From NCBI GenBank assembly GCA_022825665.1, contig JAJDWI010000060.1, positions 1 to 64,000 on the forward strand: a stretch of DNA of 64,000 bases, written 5' to 3'. The position numbers were made by a program, and so were the translations under genes. Shown here one piece after another: positions 8,784-17,411 of this stretch. Each line of letters starts with the position of its first letter. The stretch's first letter is position 1. The DNA comes from Candidatus Poribacteria bacterium (GTDB lineage: Bacteria > Poribacteria > WGA-4E > WGA-3G). Below the pieces are notes generated by a model, which was given only the letters and a program-made list of their open reading frames with translations, had not been told where the DNA came from and did not search any database.

Positions 8784-9698
8784 ATGGGAGAACTAACTGT
8801 AGTTCCGATAATTGCTGTCGTAGTACTCATTGTAATCTTTATGTTCTTTTGGTTCGTCCCAGTTGGGCTTTGGATTGCTGCTGTTGCAGCAGGTGCCCCA
8901 CTTCGCATTTCTGAACTTATTGGAATGCGTCTGAGACGAGTCAATCCGAACATTATCGTCAAAGCATTAATTAGTGGACATAAAGCTGGATTAACAGTAG
9001 CAACAACCGAATTGGAGGCACACTACCTTGCTGGTGGTAATGTTTTGAATGTTGTGAGTGCCCTCATCGCAGCAGATAAAGCTAAAATTGATCTGACTTT
9101 TCAAAGGTCATCTGCCATTGATCTGGCAGGTAGAGATGTGTTTGAAGCCGTACAAGTAAGCGTTAATCCCCGCGTTATTACTACGCCAAGAATTAGTGCG
9201 CTTGCACTTGATGGTGTAGAACTCATAGCAACTGTCAGGATTACTGTCCGGACAAATATCAATCGTCTTGTTGGGGGTGCTGGTGAAGATACGATTATCG
9301 CACGAGTTGGGGAGGGAATCATCAGTGCAATCGGTGCTTCTGAAACATACGAAGATGTACTTGAAAACCCGGATATTATTTCAAAAACAGTGTTAGATCG
9401 TGGTCTTGATGCGGGTACCGCCTTTGAAATATTATCAATTGATATTGCTGATGTAAACGTAGGTAAAAATATAGGTGCGGAACTTCAAGCTGAACAAGCA
9501 GAAGCGGACCTCGTTGTCGCACAAGCAAAGGCAGAAGAACGCCGCGCACTTGCGGTGGCACGGAAACAACAGATGACTGCAAACGTCCAGGAGATGCGCG
9601 CTAAAGTTGTTGAGGCAGAGGCTACTGTGCCACGCGCCCTTGCAAATGCATTTCGTGAAGGCAATTTAAATATATCACCTATGACTGAAGGAGAATAA
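8784..9698 (+). CDS. floA: FloA-type flotillin-like protein
   Basis: A 304-residue member of the FloA/YqfA (UPF0365) family. It has an N-terminal membrane hairpin (residues 1-35, ending [16 protein letters not shown]), the conserved [16 protein letters not shown] segment, an SPFH-like region with [19 protein letters not shown], and an Ala/Glu-rich coiled coil (about 235-285). Such proteins scaffold functional membrane microdomains. The ATG follows AGGAG (8772-8776). The next gene starts two bases after its stop and is a paralogue. Confidence 0.9.
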   Translation: MGELTVVPIIAVVVLIVIFMFFWFVPVGLWIAAVAAGAPLRISELIGMRLRRVNPNIIVKALISGHKAGLTVATTELEAHYLAGGNVLNVVSALIAADKAKIDLTFQRSSAIDLAGRDVFEAVQVSVNPRVITTPRISALALDGVELIATVRITVRTNINRLVGGAGEDTIIARVGEGIISAIGASETYEDVLENPDIISKTVLDRGLDAGTAFEILSIDIADVNVGKNIGAELQAEQAEADLVVAQAKAEERRALAVARKQQMTANVQEMRAKVVEAEATVPRALANAFREGNLNISPMTEGE

Positions 9699-9700
9699 GG

Positions 9701-10732
9701 ATGGAACCAGTTATACTTGCAATCATCGCTGTCTGTACTTTACTGTTTTTAATTGTTATAGCTTGGTTAGTACCACTCGGTTTGTGGATTACAGCAATTG
9801 CTGCTGGCGTGAAGGTCGGTATTTTCGATCTCGTTGCCATGCGTTTACGTCGTGTCCCTCCGACTGCTATTGTTGAACCACAAATTAATGCTACGAAAGC
9901 AGGGCTGACCCTCTCACTTGACGACCTTGAAGCACATTTTCTTGCAGGTGGACGCGTAGCAAGTGTTGTTGCAGCACTCATCGCAGCTGATAAAGCGAAT
10001 ATCGTGCTTGATTTCGCACAAGCCGCTGCGATTGACTTAGCTGGCAGAGATGTTTTACAGGCTGTCCAAGTCAGTGTTACTCCAGAAATCATTGATATTC
10101 CTGCCCAAGAAGATCCGAACACAGGTATTACCGCAGTTGCCCGTGATGGGATCCAACTCATTGTTAAGGCACGCGTCACTGTCAGAGCAAACATTGACCG
10201 CCTCGTCGGCGGTGCTACAGAAGACACAATACGTGCCAGAGTTGGGGAAGGTATTATTACAACAATCGGGTCTTCAGGAAATCACAAACAAGTTTTGGAA
10301 AACCCCGTGAGAATCTCTGAAACAGTACTTGAAAAAGGGCTTGAGGCAGGAACTGCATTTGAGATTTTGTCTATTGATATCGCTGATATCAATGTCGGTG
10401 AGAACGTCGGCGCAAAATTACAGACGGATCAAGCAGAAGCTGAACTAAAAATCGCACGCGCGAAAGCCGAAGAACAACGGGCACGTGCAGAGGCAGAAGA
10501 GGAAGAAAATAAGGCTCTTGTAGAAGAGATGACCGTCAAATTGATTGAGGAAGAAGCAGAAATTCCACTCTCCATTTCAGACTCCTTCAATTCTGAAAGA
10601 ATGAGCGTGATGGATTATTACACACTCCGCAATATACTTGCAGATACAGAAATGCGTCAATCTATCGCTTCTCCCGGTGGAACTGAAGAAACAGACACAA
10701 CCCGTTCCTCACATTCTCTCGGACTTTCATAG
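9701..10732 (+). CDS. floA: Second FloA-type flotillin-like protein
   Basis: A 343-residue paralogue of the preceding FloA with the same order: membrane segment, [50 protein letters not shown] and a coiled coil. It differs by an insert near residue 140 ([10 protein letters not shown]) and a longer C-terminal tail of about 40 polar residues. Two tandem flotillin-like proteins suggest a hetero-oligomeric scaffold or two microdomain classes served by the upstream NfeD proteins. That pairing is inference. Confidence 0.9.
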   Translation: MEPVILAIIAVCTLLFLIVIAWLVPLGLWITAIAAGVKVGIFDLVAMRLRRVPPTAIVEPQINATKAGLTLSLDDLEAHFLAGGRVASVVAALIAADKANIVLDFAQAAAIDLAGRDVLQAVQVSVTPEIIDIPAQEDPNTGITAVARDGIQLIVKARVTVRANIDRLVGGATEDTIRARVGEGIITTIGSSGNHKQVLENPVRISETVLEKGLEAGTAFEILSIDIADINVGENVGAKLQTDQAEAELKIARAKAEEQRARAEAEEEENKALVEEMTVKLIEEEAEIPLSISDSFNSERMSVMDYYTLRNILADTEMRQSIASPGGTEETDTTRSSHSLGLS

Positions 10733-10750
10733 ATAGGTCAAAAGGAGAAA

Positions 10751-11224
10751 ATGATGGATTTTGATATACAAACGATAATTGCAATTGTTGTTGGAATTCT
10801 ATTTCTAATCTTCGGTGGAGCACGTCGTCGTAAACCCCAACAGAATACATCGCCTCCGCCTCAGAGTAATCCCGATGTTGAAGTACAACCCGATAGCGAA
10901 GTAGTGTTACCGCCCTTTATGCAGAATTTTGAGGATTTTCCTGAAGAAACAGAATTAGCAGAGGAAGTTGTAAACAGTGAGGTAGAAAATGCTCCGATGG
11001 TAACAGAACAATCTGAACCTGAGCCTGAACCGGTTCAAGAACCTGTTTCTGAGAGAGAACCCGCAGTACCACCACCTATTCCACCGGATTCCACTACTCC
11101 ACTACCAACGAGACCATTTCCAGTGACTTCCGTGATTGATCTCTCACCGAATACATTTCGGCAAGGGATCATTCTTTCGGAAATATTAGGTAAACCTAAG
11201 ACACTCAGATCACGTAGAAGGTAA
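10751..11224 (+). CDS. Membrane-anchored proline/glutamate-rich protein
   Basis: A 157-residue protein with one N-terminal membrane helix (about residues 8-22, IIAIVVGILFLIFGG), then the basic stretch ARRRK and a long low-complexity region rich in Pro, Glu and Val (about 30-125), ending in the basic LGKPKTLRSRRR. No known domain. AAAGGAG at 10741-10747 sets the start; ATG codons at 10751 and 10754 are equivalent. It closes the nfeD-floA operon, 18 bases after floA2, so it may be an accessory tether for the flotillin assembly, which is inference only. Confidence 0.65.
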   Translation: MMDFDIQTIIAIVVGILFLIFGGARRRKPQQNTSPPPQSNPDVEVQPDSEVVLPPFMQNFEDFPEETELAEEVVNSEVENAPMVTEQSEPEPEPVQEPVSEREPAVPPPIPPDSTTPLPTRPFPVTSVIDLSPNTFRQGIILSEILGKPKTLRSRRR

Positions 11225-11342
11225 TCAACTGATTGCGTCAGTAAATAGTTTATATTCTGATCTCATCATTGATTATCTTCTATGGACAGTAGTATAGCAA
11301 CATTATAGCGTATGTCAGCAGAATCAAGTTACATTGAGCAAT

Positions 11343-13490
11343 ATGCCACGACTCATTTTTCAGTTTTCTATAATACCCTTCCTGTTCCTGATTTTATCCA
11401 ACTGTGCCCAACCTCATCCAGAGAAATCAACGCAACCGGATACTGTTGAGAAAGAGATACCATCTTATGCACGATTCCTCAAAGGAATTAAGATATGCCT
11501 TGATCCAGGACACGGCGGTCAAGGACATATTCCAGGCTATAAACGCGGACCAACCGGTCTCCGTGAAGCAGAAATTAACCTAAAGGTTGCCTTTTATCTG
11601 AAAGAGTTATTGGAACAAGCAGATGTCACCGTAGTCATGACACGCGTAGACGATTCCTATGTCAGTCTTGCAGATCGAAGTCAAATAGCCAATGATAACC
11701 AAGTGGATTTTTTCATATCAATACACCATAATGGTCTTGATGACAATCCAGAGACAAACTACTCCTCAACGTGGTATCACGGCGATGCTGATGAATCGCG
11801 CGCAAGTTTAGACCTTGCCCGTTACGTTCATCAGGGGGTTACAGATGCCCTTCAATTACCTAATTCTACAGCAACAGGACTCTATTCTGACAAACTTGTT
11901 GTTGCATCCGGTTTCGGTGTTCTACGACTGACAGAATGTCCTGCAATAGTATGTGAAGCATCTTTCTATACAAATCCAGAAGAAGAGACACGACTAAAAG
12001 ATGATGACTACCTCAAGAGAGAGGCTTATGGATATTTTCGCGGAATTGCACGTTATGTTGAAGCGGGGTTACCAAAAGGAGTTCTTATATCACCAGAGCA
12101 TGAGGCTGTTATACAAACGAAAACACCAACTATCAAAATTCAGGTGATGGATGGAATACATGAACGTGGCGCGTGGATGCTCAAACGGCAGCAGGTGTTC
12201 ACTAACACTATACAAGTAAAAATTGATAATGTAATTGTCCCGTTTCAGTATAACCGCGAAACCGATGTGATTACTGTAGACAATCTAAAGCCACTATCAA
12301 ATGGGATTCATTATATCCAAACAGATCTTGTAAATTATTACGGTAATCATAGCCTACCAAAACCACAGCAGTTTAAGGTTGCCCCTTCTGCTGCTGAGTT
12401 ACAACTAAATGCCTGGACGGAAACCCTTCCCGATGATGGAAATAGTTACGTTGGTATTTCTGCAACAGCACTTGACGCTGATGGACTGCCGATTGCAGAT
12501 GATGAACTGATTACAGCAAAAACATCCAACGGTATCCTCAAAAAGGCAGAGAATCTATCCAAGAATGGTATAACACAATTTTATCTGAACGCACCTGAAA
12601 AACACGGGGCTGCAACGGTGGTAGTATCTTATGGAGAAACAAGCAATTCAATCAAAATCCGTTTCGCAGATATTACGAATGCCATTATACAAGGGCAGAT
12701 AACCGACGCTGATACCCACACCCCAATTGCCGATGTTGTATTATATGCTGATACAGAGTTAACCGCAATGACTGATGTCGAGGGACACTACTTTATCCAA
12801 GTCGATCCCGTATTGAAAAATCAGGATGAAACGACACTATTCATCTCAAAACCGGGATATTACCCAGACAGTCATAATATTGTGGTTGAAGAGAATAAAG
12901 CAACAATAGTCAACACCGAACTACAGGCAATTGCTGATGGTGCCTTCTCAGAAACCGTACTGGTGCTTGACACTAAGACAGATACTCTCAAATCCCGTGA
13001 ACTCATTACACTGTTGAAGGAAATGTTAGAGCTTGCAGGAGCAAAGGTATACAACATTCATACAACAGGAGAGAAAATAAATACTAAAACACGGATTCAA
13101 ACAGTGAATAAAATCAAAGATGAAGGATACTACCTCCAAATTAACCATACCTCTAAGCGTAAAGGTGAATCACCAGTTGTAGCAAAACACAACCGTGGTA
13201 ATCAAGGAACTGAGACTTTCCAAAAGCGGATTCTCGAACAATTCAATACTAACCTTTTTGAAACACCAATAGTAACTGTTCAAGACAGAGAAACACCTAT
13301 TATACAACAGACGAACAAACTTGCTATGACACTTGAAATTCGATCCTTAGACATTCCTGATGCCACTGTTATGAAAGAAGCAACTGTAATATTCGTCGGG
13401 GCATGGCTTTATCTTAAGGAGGAAACGGAAATTGATGCAGAAAAACTGAAGCACTTCATGCAATACTTTAACCAGAAGCGAGGTGAATAA
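11343..13490 (+). CDS. N-acetylmuramoyl-L-alanine amidase (Amidase_3), probable lipoprotein
   Basis: Cell-wall amidase of about 715 residues, far longer than a minimal AmiC catalytic domain. A hydrophobic leader ends in LSNC, a lipobox-like site with a less usual Asn at -1. The Amidase_3 domain (about residues 45-245) has its zinc ligands in DPGHGG, REAEINL and SIHHN. A carboxypeptidase-regulatory-like beta domain follows (IIQGQITDADTHTPI...), then another Amidase_3-like region with degenerate motifs. The ATG at 11343 is preferred over an in-frame TTG at 11334; neither has a strong ribosome site. The dipeptide epimerase gene follows two bases downstream. Confidence 0.8.
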   Translation: MPRLIFQFSIIPFLFLILSNCAQPHPEKSTQPDTVEKEIPSYARFLKGIKICLDPGHGGQGHIPGYKRGPTGLREAEINLKVAFYLKELLEQADVTVVMTRVDDSYVSLADRSQIANDNQVDFFISIHHNGLDDNPETNYSSTWYHGDADESRASLDLARYVHQGVTDALQLPNSTATGLYSDKLVVASGFGVLRLTECPAIVCEASFYTNPEEETRLKDDDYLKREAYGYFRGIARYVEAGLPKGVLISPEHEAVIQTKTPTIKIQVMDGIHERGAWMLKRQQVFTNTIQVKIDNVIVPFQYNRETDVITVDNLKPLSNGIHYIQTDLVNYYGNHSLPKPQQFKVAPSAAELQLNAWTETLPDDGNSYVGISATALDADGLPIADDELITAKTSNGILKKAENLSKNGITQFYLNAPEKHGAATVVVSYGETSNSIKIRFADITNAIIQGQITDADTHTPIADVVLYADTELTAMTDVEGHYFIQVDPVLKNQDETTLFISKPGYYPDSHNIVVEENKATIVNTELQAIADGAFSETVLVLDTKTDTLKSRELITLLKEMLELAGAKVYNIHTTGEKINTKTRIQTVNKIKDEGYYLQINHTSKRKGESPVVAKHNRGNQGTETFQKRILEQFNTNLFETPIVTVQDRETPIIQQTNKLAMTLEIRSLDIPDATVMKEATVIFVGAWLYLKEETEIDAEKLKHFMQYFNQKRGE

Positions 13491-13492
13491 GG

Positions 13493-14494
13493 GTGCAGAT
13501 TGTTACAAAAACAACCAAATTGCAACTCAATCACCCATTCAAGATTTCCCGTCGAGAAAAAGATACATACCGAGAAGTAATATCTGTTGAAATTGATGGC
13601 GGCATCGGAGAGACTGCGCCAGCAAAGTTTTACGGTGAAACCGTTCAGTCTGTAGCAACAGCAATAGATAAACTCTCATCAGGACTTGATTGTGACCTTG
13701 ATCAAATCCAAGATGTCATGACTAAGATTGAACAAACGCTTGAAGGTAATTATGCCGCAAAATCCGCAATAGACATGGCATTGCACGACAGACTGGGTAA
13801 GAATCTTGGTGTTCCACTTTACAAACTCTGGGGACTAAATCCGCAAAAAACACCGCGCACCTCATTCACAATAGGTCTTGACGAACCTTCAGTGATGGCT
13901 GAGAAAGTACTACAAGCTAAAGAATATCCAATTCTCAAAATTAAACTCGGCACTCCTCGTGATATTGAAATACTACAGACGCTTCGTGATGTCACAGATA
14001 AACCAATCTATGTAGATGCTAACACAGCGTGGACACCAAATGAGGCAGTTCAGAAAATCCGAGAACTTGCGGATTATGGCGTTGAATTGATAGAACAACC
14101 CACTAAACCTGATGATTTAGTTGGACTGAAATATGTTCGCGAGAATTCAGAGCTGCCGATTATTGCAGACGAAAGTGTGAAACGAGCATGTGATATTCCT
14201 GCATTGGCTGAATCTGTAGACGGGATCAACATTAAATTGGTCAAATGTGGTGGTTTGTTGGAAGCATTACGGATGATACATACAGCGCGGGCACATGGAT
14301 TGCTTGTTATGATCGGATGTATGATTGAAAGTTCTCTCGGTATCACTGCCGCAGCACACTTAACACCACTTGTAGACTATGCCGATTTAGATGGAAATCT
14401 ATTAATATCAAATGATCCTTACTCTGGTGTGATACTTGATAATGGCAAATTGGTTTTACCAGATCGTCCTGGTATCGGGGTCTTAATAAATTAG
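13493..14494 (+). CDS. L-Ala-D/L-Glu epimerase (enolase superfamily)
   Basis: A 333-residue dipeptide epimerase, the usual length. It has the catalytic KIKL pair (around residue 151), metal ligands in VDANTAW, IEQP and IADES, and the second catalytic Lys in NIKLVKCGG, matching the MLE/dipeptide epimerase subgroup. It starts with GTG at 13493, with GAGG upstream inside the amidase gene. The known role is conversion of L-Ala-D-Glu from murein peptides to L-Ala-L-Glu for recycling. The amidase immediately upstream, which frees such peptides, makes this assignment more convincing than a generic mandelate-racemase label. Confidence 0.8.
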   Translation: MQIVTKTTKLQLNHPFKISRREKDTYREVISVEIDGGIGETAPAKFYGETVQSVATAIDKLSSGLDCDLDQIQDVMTKIEQTLEGNYAAKSAIDMALHDRLGKNLGVPLYKLWGLNPQKTPRTSFTIGLDEPSVMAEKVLQAKEYPILKIKLGTPRDIEILQTLRDVTDKPIYVDANTAWTPNEAVQKIRELADYGVELIEQPTKPDDLVGLKYVRENSELPIIADESVKRACDIPALAESVDGINIKLVKCGGLLEALRMIHTARAHGLLVMIGCMIESSLGITAAAHLTPLVDYADLDGNLLISNDPYSGVILDNGKLVLPDRPGIGVLIN

Positions 14495-14546
14495 AGAGGT
14501 GTAATAATTCGTCAAAATATCAGTGTTTATGTTATAATAAATAGAA

Positions 14547-15479
14547 ATGACAGAAATTATAAAACAAACTACATCCAACCAAATATCAGTACAGAGCGGG
14601 CAATATGACACCGTTTCAAAAGACTTAATTCATCAAAATCCAGAGGATTGGATAAAGTTTGGTCTCGGTATATCTGAAGTAAGGGTTATTCAGGTTATTG
14701 ATACTGAACAACCTACTGTTAGATCAAATCGTGCTGATAGTTTTATTCAGGCAGAAGTAAACGGTAGGGAATCAATTGTCCATTTTGAGATACAAACGCG
14801 AGATAGTACGGAAACACCTATGCCGCGCCGTATAGCAGGTTATGCAGGAAGATGTATTGAAAGTTTTGGATTGCCAATCTACTCACATGTCATCTATTTA
14901 CATCCTGATGCAGGTAGGAACGATCCAGGTCAATACCTACAGGAAATGGATGGTTACAGAATTTCGATCCATTACAAGGTAATTAGACTATGTGAATTAG
15001 AAGGTCAAAATGTCCTGGATGCGAAGCTCAAAGGTTTAATTCCCTTTGCAACATTAATGAAACCTAAAGAAGACACGAGTTCTGAGGAGTGGTTACGCCA
15101 GTGTGTTCAGGTTGCTAAATCTGTTACTCAGAATACTTCGCATCAAGCAGATTATCTTACCAACTTAGGTATTTTAAGTGGTATAATATTAGATTACGAA
15201 ACCATTCGTAATATTATAATGGAGGAAATTATGCAAGAATCATCTGTTATACAACACTATACACAACAAGGAATACAACAAGGAATACAACAAGGGGTAC
15301 GAGAGGGAACTATTGATTCTATACTTGATGTCCTTGAGGAACAATTTCAATCCGAAGATATTCAGACCTTAAAACCTGTACTTGAGAAAATTGATGAGCT
15401 GCAATATCTAAAACAATTACTTCGTGAGGCAGCGCGGGCAAATAGTCTTGAGGAATTCAAACAAACACTACCTGAATAG
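14547..15479 (+). CDS. Rpn/YhgA-like PD-(D/E)XK nuclease family protein
   Basis: A 310-residue protein of the type annotated as Rpn-family or putative transposase. Visible features are an Asp in NRADSF (about residue 62), the core VHFEIQTR (E-x-Q in place of E-x-K, about residues 77-84), a helical C-terminus and the glutamine repeat GIQQGIQQGVREG near residue 245, which is common in this family. Rpn proteins are linked to RecA-independent recombination in E. coli. No terminal repeats surround it. The SDR start lies eight bases after its stop. Confidence 0.75.
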   Translation: MTEIIKQTTSNQISVQSGQYDTVSKDLIHQNPEDWIKFGLGISEVRVIQVIDTEQPTVRSNRADSFIQAEVNGRESIVHFEIQTRDSTETPMPRRIAGYAGRCIESFGLPIYSHVIYLHPDAGRNDPGQYLQEMDGYRISIHYKVIRLCELEGQNVLDAKLKGLIPFATLMKPKEDTSSEEWLRQCVQVAKSVTQNTSHQADYLTNLGILSGIILDYETIRNIIMEEIMQESSVIQHYTQQGIQQGIQQGVREGTIDSILDVLEEQFQSEDIQTLKPVLEKIDELQYLKQLLREAARANSLEEFKQTLPE

Positions 15480-15487
15480 GAGTTAGT

Positions 15488-16201
15488 ATGGCGAAACAGA
15501 AGCGAAATGTCCTTATTACGGGTGGAACAGGCTTTTTAGGAAGTACTGTCACCAAAGCCTTCCTTGCGCAAGGTGATACCGTTGCTGTCACATATCTTTT
15601 TGACAATGAGGTAGAACGTTTCAAGGAATATAATCCTGAACTCAGTGACAAAGTTACCTTCATCTATGCAAATGTTATTGAAGAATCCGATGTACAAAAA
15701 ACCGTACAGGATTACTTAAGTCAATTCGGTCACTTGGACATATTGGTGAATATTGTTGGCGGTTTTGTTGGTGGAATTCCTGCTGTAGAACTTGATGAGG
15801 ATAGATGGGATTTTATGATGAACCTAAACCTTAAATCTGTGTTCCTTTGTTGTAAAACAGTGCTTCCACACATGACAGAGCGCGGTTTTGGCAAGATAGT
15901 CAACATCTCAGCACGCGCTGGATTAAAAGGTGAGTCGGGATTAAGTGCCTACTGTGTGTCTAAAGGTGGCGTGCGTACCTTAACAGAAGCATTAGCTGCA
16001 GAAGTAATGGATTCTGGTATAAACGTTAATTGCATCATGCCAAGTATTATGGATACCCCGATGAATCGAGAAGCAATGCCAGACGAAGACCATAGCCGTT
16101 GGGTAAAAACAGAAGATGTGGCAAAAGTTATCTGCTTCCTTACTTCAGATGATTCAGCGATTATCAATGGTGCTGCCATACCTGTATATGGTAGAGCGTA
16201 G
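15488..16201 (+). CDS. SDR-family oxidoreductase
   Basis: A 237-residue classical short-chain dehydrogenase/reductase. It has the NAD(P)-binding TGGTGFLG near the N-terminus, the NIVGG structural motif, and the catalytic Ser (VNISARAG) and YxxxK (YCVSK). The ATG follows TAGGAG, which overlaps the stop of the preceding Rpn-like gene. It resembles 3-oxoacyl-ACP reductases, but the substrate cannot be inferred and no fatty-acid genes are adjacent. Confidence 0.8.
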   Translation: MAKQKRNVLITGGTGFLGSTVTKAFLAQGDTVAVTYLFDNEVERFKEYNPELSDKVTFIYANVIEESDVQKTVQDYLSQFGHLDILVNIVGGFVGGIPAVELDEDRWDFMMNLNLKSVFLCCKTVLPHMTERGFGKIVNISARAGLKGESGLSAYCVSKGGVRTLTEALAAEVMDSGINVNCIMPSIMDTPMNREAMPDEDHSRWVKTEDVAKVICFLTSDDSAIINGAAIPVYGRA

Positions 16202-16556
16202 GCTGTTCTTAGACATATCCACGTCCCAGTGTTTCATTGTAACGTAAACTTAGCATCTTTCAACAAGGTGTTTCGGTCAATACTTTGCAACTGTTACGCA
16301 TTATTTTTACACTCCTGGAAATAATATCCAACTCATCAAATCAATTTCCATTGCCCAAAAAATAAGATTATTTTGCTTAAAAAATAAGCAACAAATTACT
16401 CAGTCTGAGTTTTCAACCTTTGAAAATCAACAAGGATATTGTTGTTAGTTGTTTGTGCATACTTGGCACTGATTTTGCTATAGGTTTTGTGTGAGTTATA
16501 ATAATGATTATATATTTACGCATTTTATTTGATTTGGAAAGGTTTATATTCAACAG
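16202..16556 (+). promoter_or_regulatory. Intergenic region with the nasT promoter
   Basis: AT-rich, no ORF. A hairpin TTGCTTA/TAAGCAA with an AAAAA loop lies at 16373-16391. A promoter fits at TTGCTA (16475-16480), a 16-base spacer and a perfect TATAAT (16497-16502), 54 bases before the ANTAR regulator gene. Confidence 0.45.
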
Positions 16557-17159
16557 ATGGAAGCTGTCGATGAAACACAGAATGTATTAATCGTTGATAA
16601 CGACCTGGAACGGACACATCTGTTGAACCGGGTTTTCGAGGGAAGTAGATATAACATCGTTGCGCACGTAGGACTTGAACACGATCTACTAAATCAAGTT
16701 AAACAAACAAGTCCGGACATAATCCTAATAGGTGTTGCTTCACCCTCTGATGAAACCTTAGCTGACATTGGATCTATCAATCAGAATCAGCCATGTCCAA
16801 TCGTTATGTTTGCACAGGATGACCGTTCTGAAACGATTCAAAATGCTACGTTGGCTGGTGTTTCAGCTTATGTTGTCGGTATGCTGTCTAAGGAACGAGT
16901 TGAAACAATTATTGAAGCAGCAATTGCACGTTTTGGTAAGTTTAGGGCATTACAAAAAGAACTTGAAAAGACAAAAACGAGTCTTGCAGAACGCAAAATC
17001 ATAGAACGCGCAAAGGAAATAGTGGCACAACAACGAGGTACAACAGAGGCAGAAGCATACCAAACTTTACGAAAAATGGCGATGGATCGTAGAAAACGTC
17101 TCGCAGAAATTGCTCAAGATGTCCTATCAATTGCCGCAGTATTGACAAATAAGGTTTAG
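16557..17159 (+). CDS. nasT: NasT-like ANTAR-domain antiterminator
   Basis: A 200-residue regulator. Residues 1-120 form a receiver-like domain (NVLIVDNDLERT...), but the usual phosphoacceptor position reads IILIGVAS instead of an Asp, so it is a pseudo-receiver. A short coiled coil leads into a C-terminal ANTAR RNA-binding domain (about 130-195) with the IIERAKEIVA and AYQTLRKMAMDRR elements. ANTAR proteins bind paired hexaloop hairpins in nascent RNA and prevent termination. Such a leader lies directly downstream (17246-17324), before nirA. No NasS-type nitrate sensor is encoded here, so the signal input is not visible. Confidence 0.85.
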   Translation: MEAVDETQNVLIVDNDLERTHLLNRVFEGSRYNIVAHVGLEHDLLNQVKQTSPDIILIGVASPSDETLADIGSINQNQPCPIVMFAQDDRSETIQNATLAGVSAYVVGMLSKERVETIIEAAIARFGKFRALQKELEKTKTSLAERKIIERAKEIVAQQRGTTEAEAYQTLRKMAMDRRKRLAEIAQDVLSIAAVLTNKV

Positions 17160-17245
17160 CGACCAACTCGCAACTTACTACATAATGAAATAGCGTTTGT
17201 TCGACGTTGAGCGACGCTACTATTACAAAATAAAAGAATAGCAAT

Positions 17246-17285
17246 ACCCAGCCAATGTAGGTATGGGTTCGGACATGGGTGTCCA
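17246..17285 (+). promoter_or_regulatory. ANTAR-binding tandem hexaloop hairpins in the nirA leader
   Basis: P1 (17246-17268): ACCC/GGGT and GCC/GGT stems separated by a small internal loop, with hexaloop AATGTA. P2 (17271-17284): GGAC/GTCC with hexaloop ATGGGT. Both loops have A at position 1 and G at position 4, the known ANTAR signature. The 3' strand of P2 (17281-17284) is also part of the 5' strand of the terminator at 17279-17324, so the two are mutually exclusive. Antitermination by the NasT-like protein encoded upstream is the natural reading. Confidence 0.75.
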
Positions 17286-17324
17286 TTTGGCAGAAGCATT
17301 ATGCATGCCGGTGGACACTTTTTT
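17279..17324 (+). terminator. Intrinsic terminator controlled by the ANTAR leader
   Basis: GTGTCCA (17279-17285) pairs with TGGACAC (17312-17318), with an inner GGCA/TGCC pairing, followed by six T residues (17319-17324). It lies 88 bases before nirA, on the path from nasT or a leader promoter into the nitrate genes. Its 5' strand overlaps hairpin P2. Confidence 0.8.
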
Positions 17325-17411
17325 GTTTTTAACTTTTTATATTGTATGCTGATACATTCCGTATTATTAATTTTTCAGAGTACTACACTATCAAGAATAG
17401 GAGATTAAACA

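Noticed and set aside
16557-17159. Standard two-component response regulator
   Set aside because: No phosphoacceptor Asp at the expected position and no kinase nearby; the C-terminal half is ANTAR, not a DNA-binding domain.
17191-17219. TAGCG/CGCTA palindrome as a first ANTAR hairpin
   Set aside because: Its inner hexaloop GACGTT lacks A at position 1, and the two hairpins at 17246-17284 fit better. It may still be an operator.
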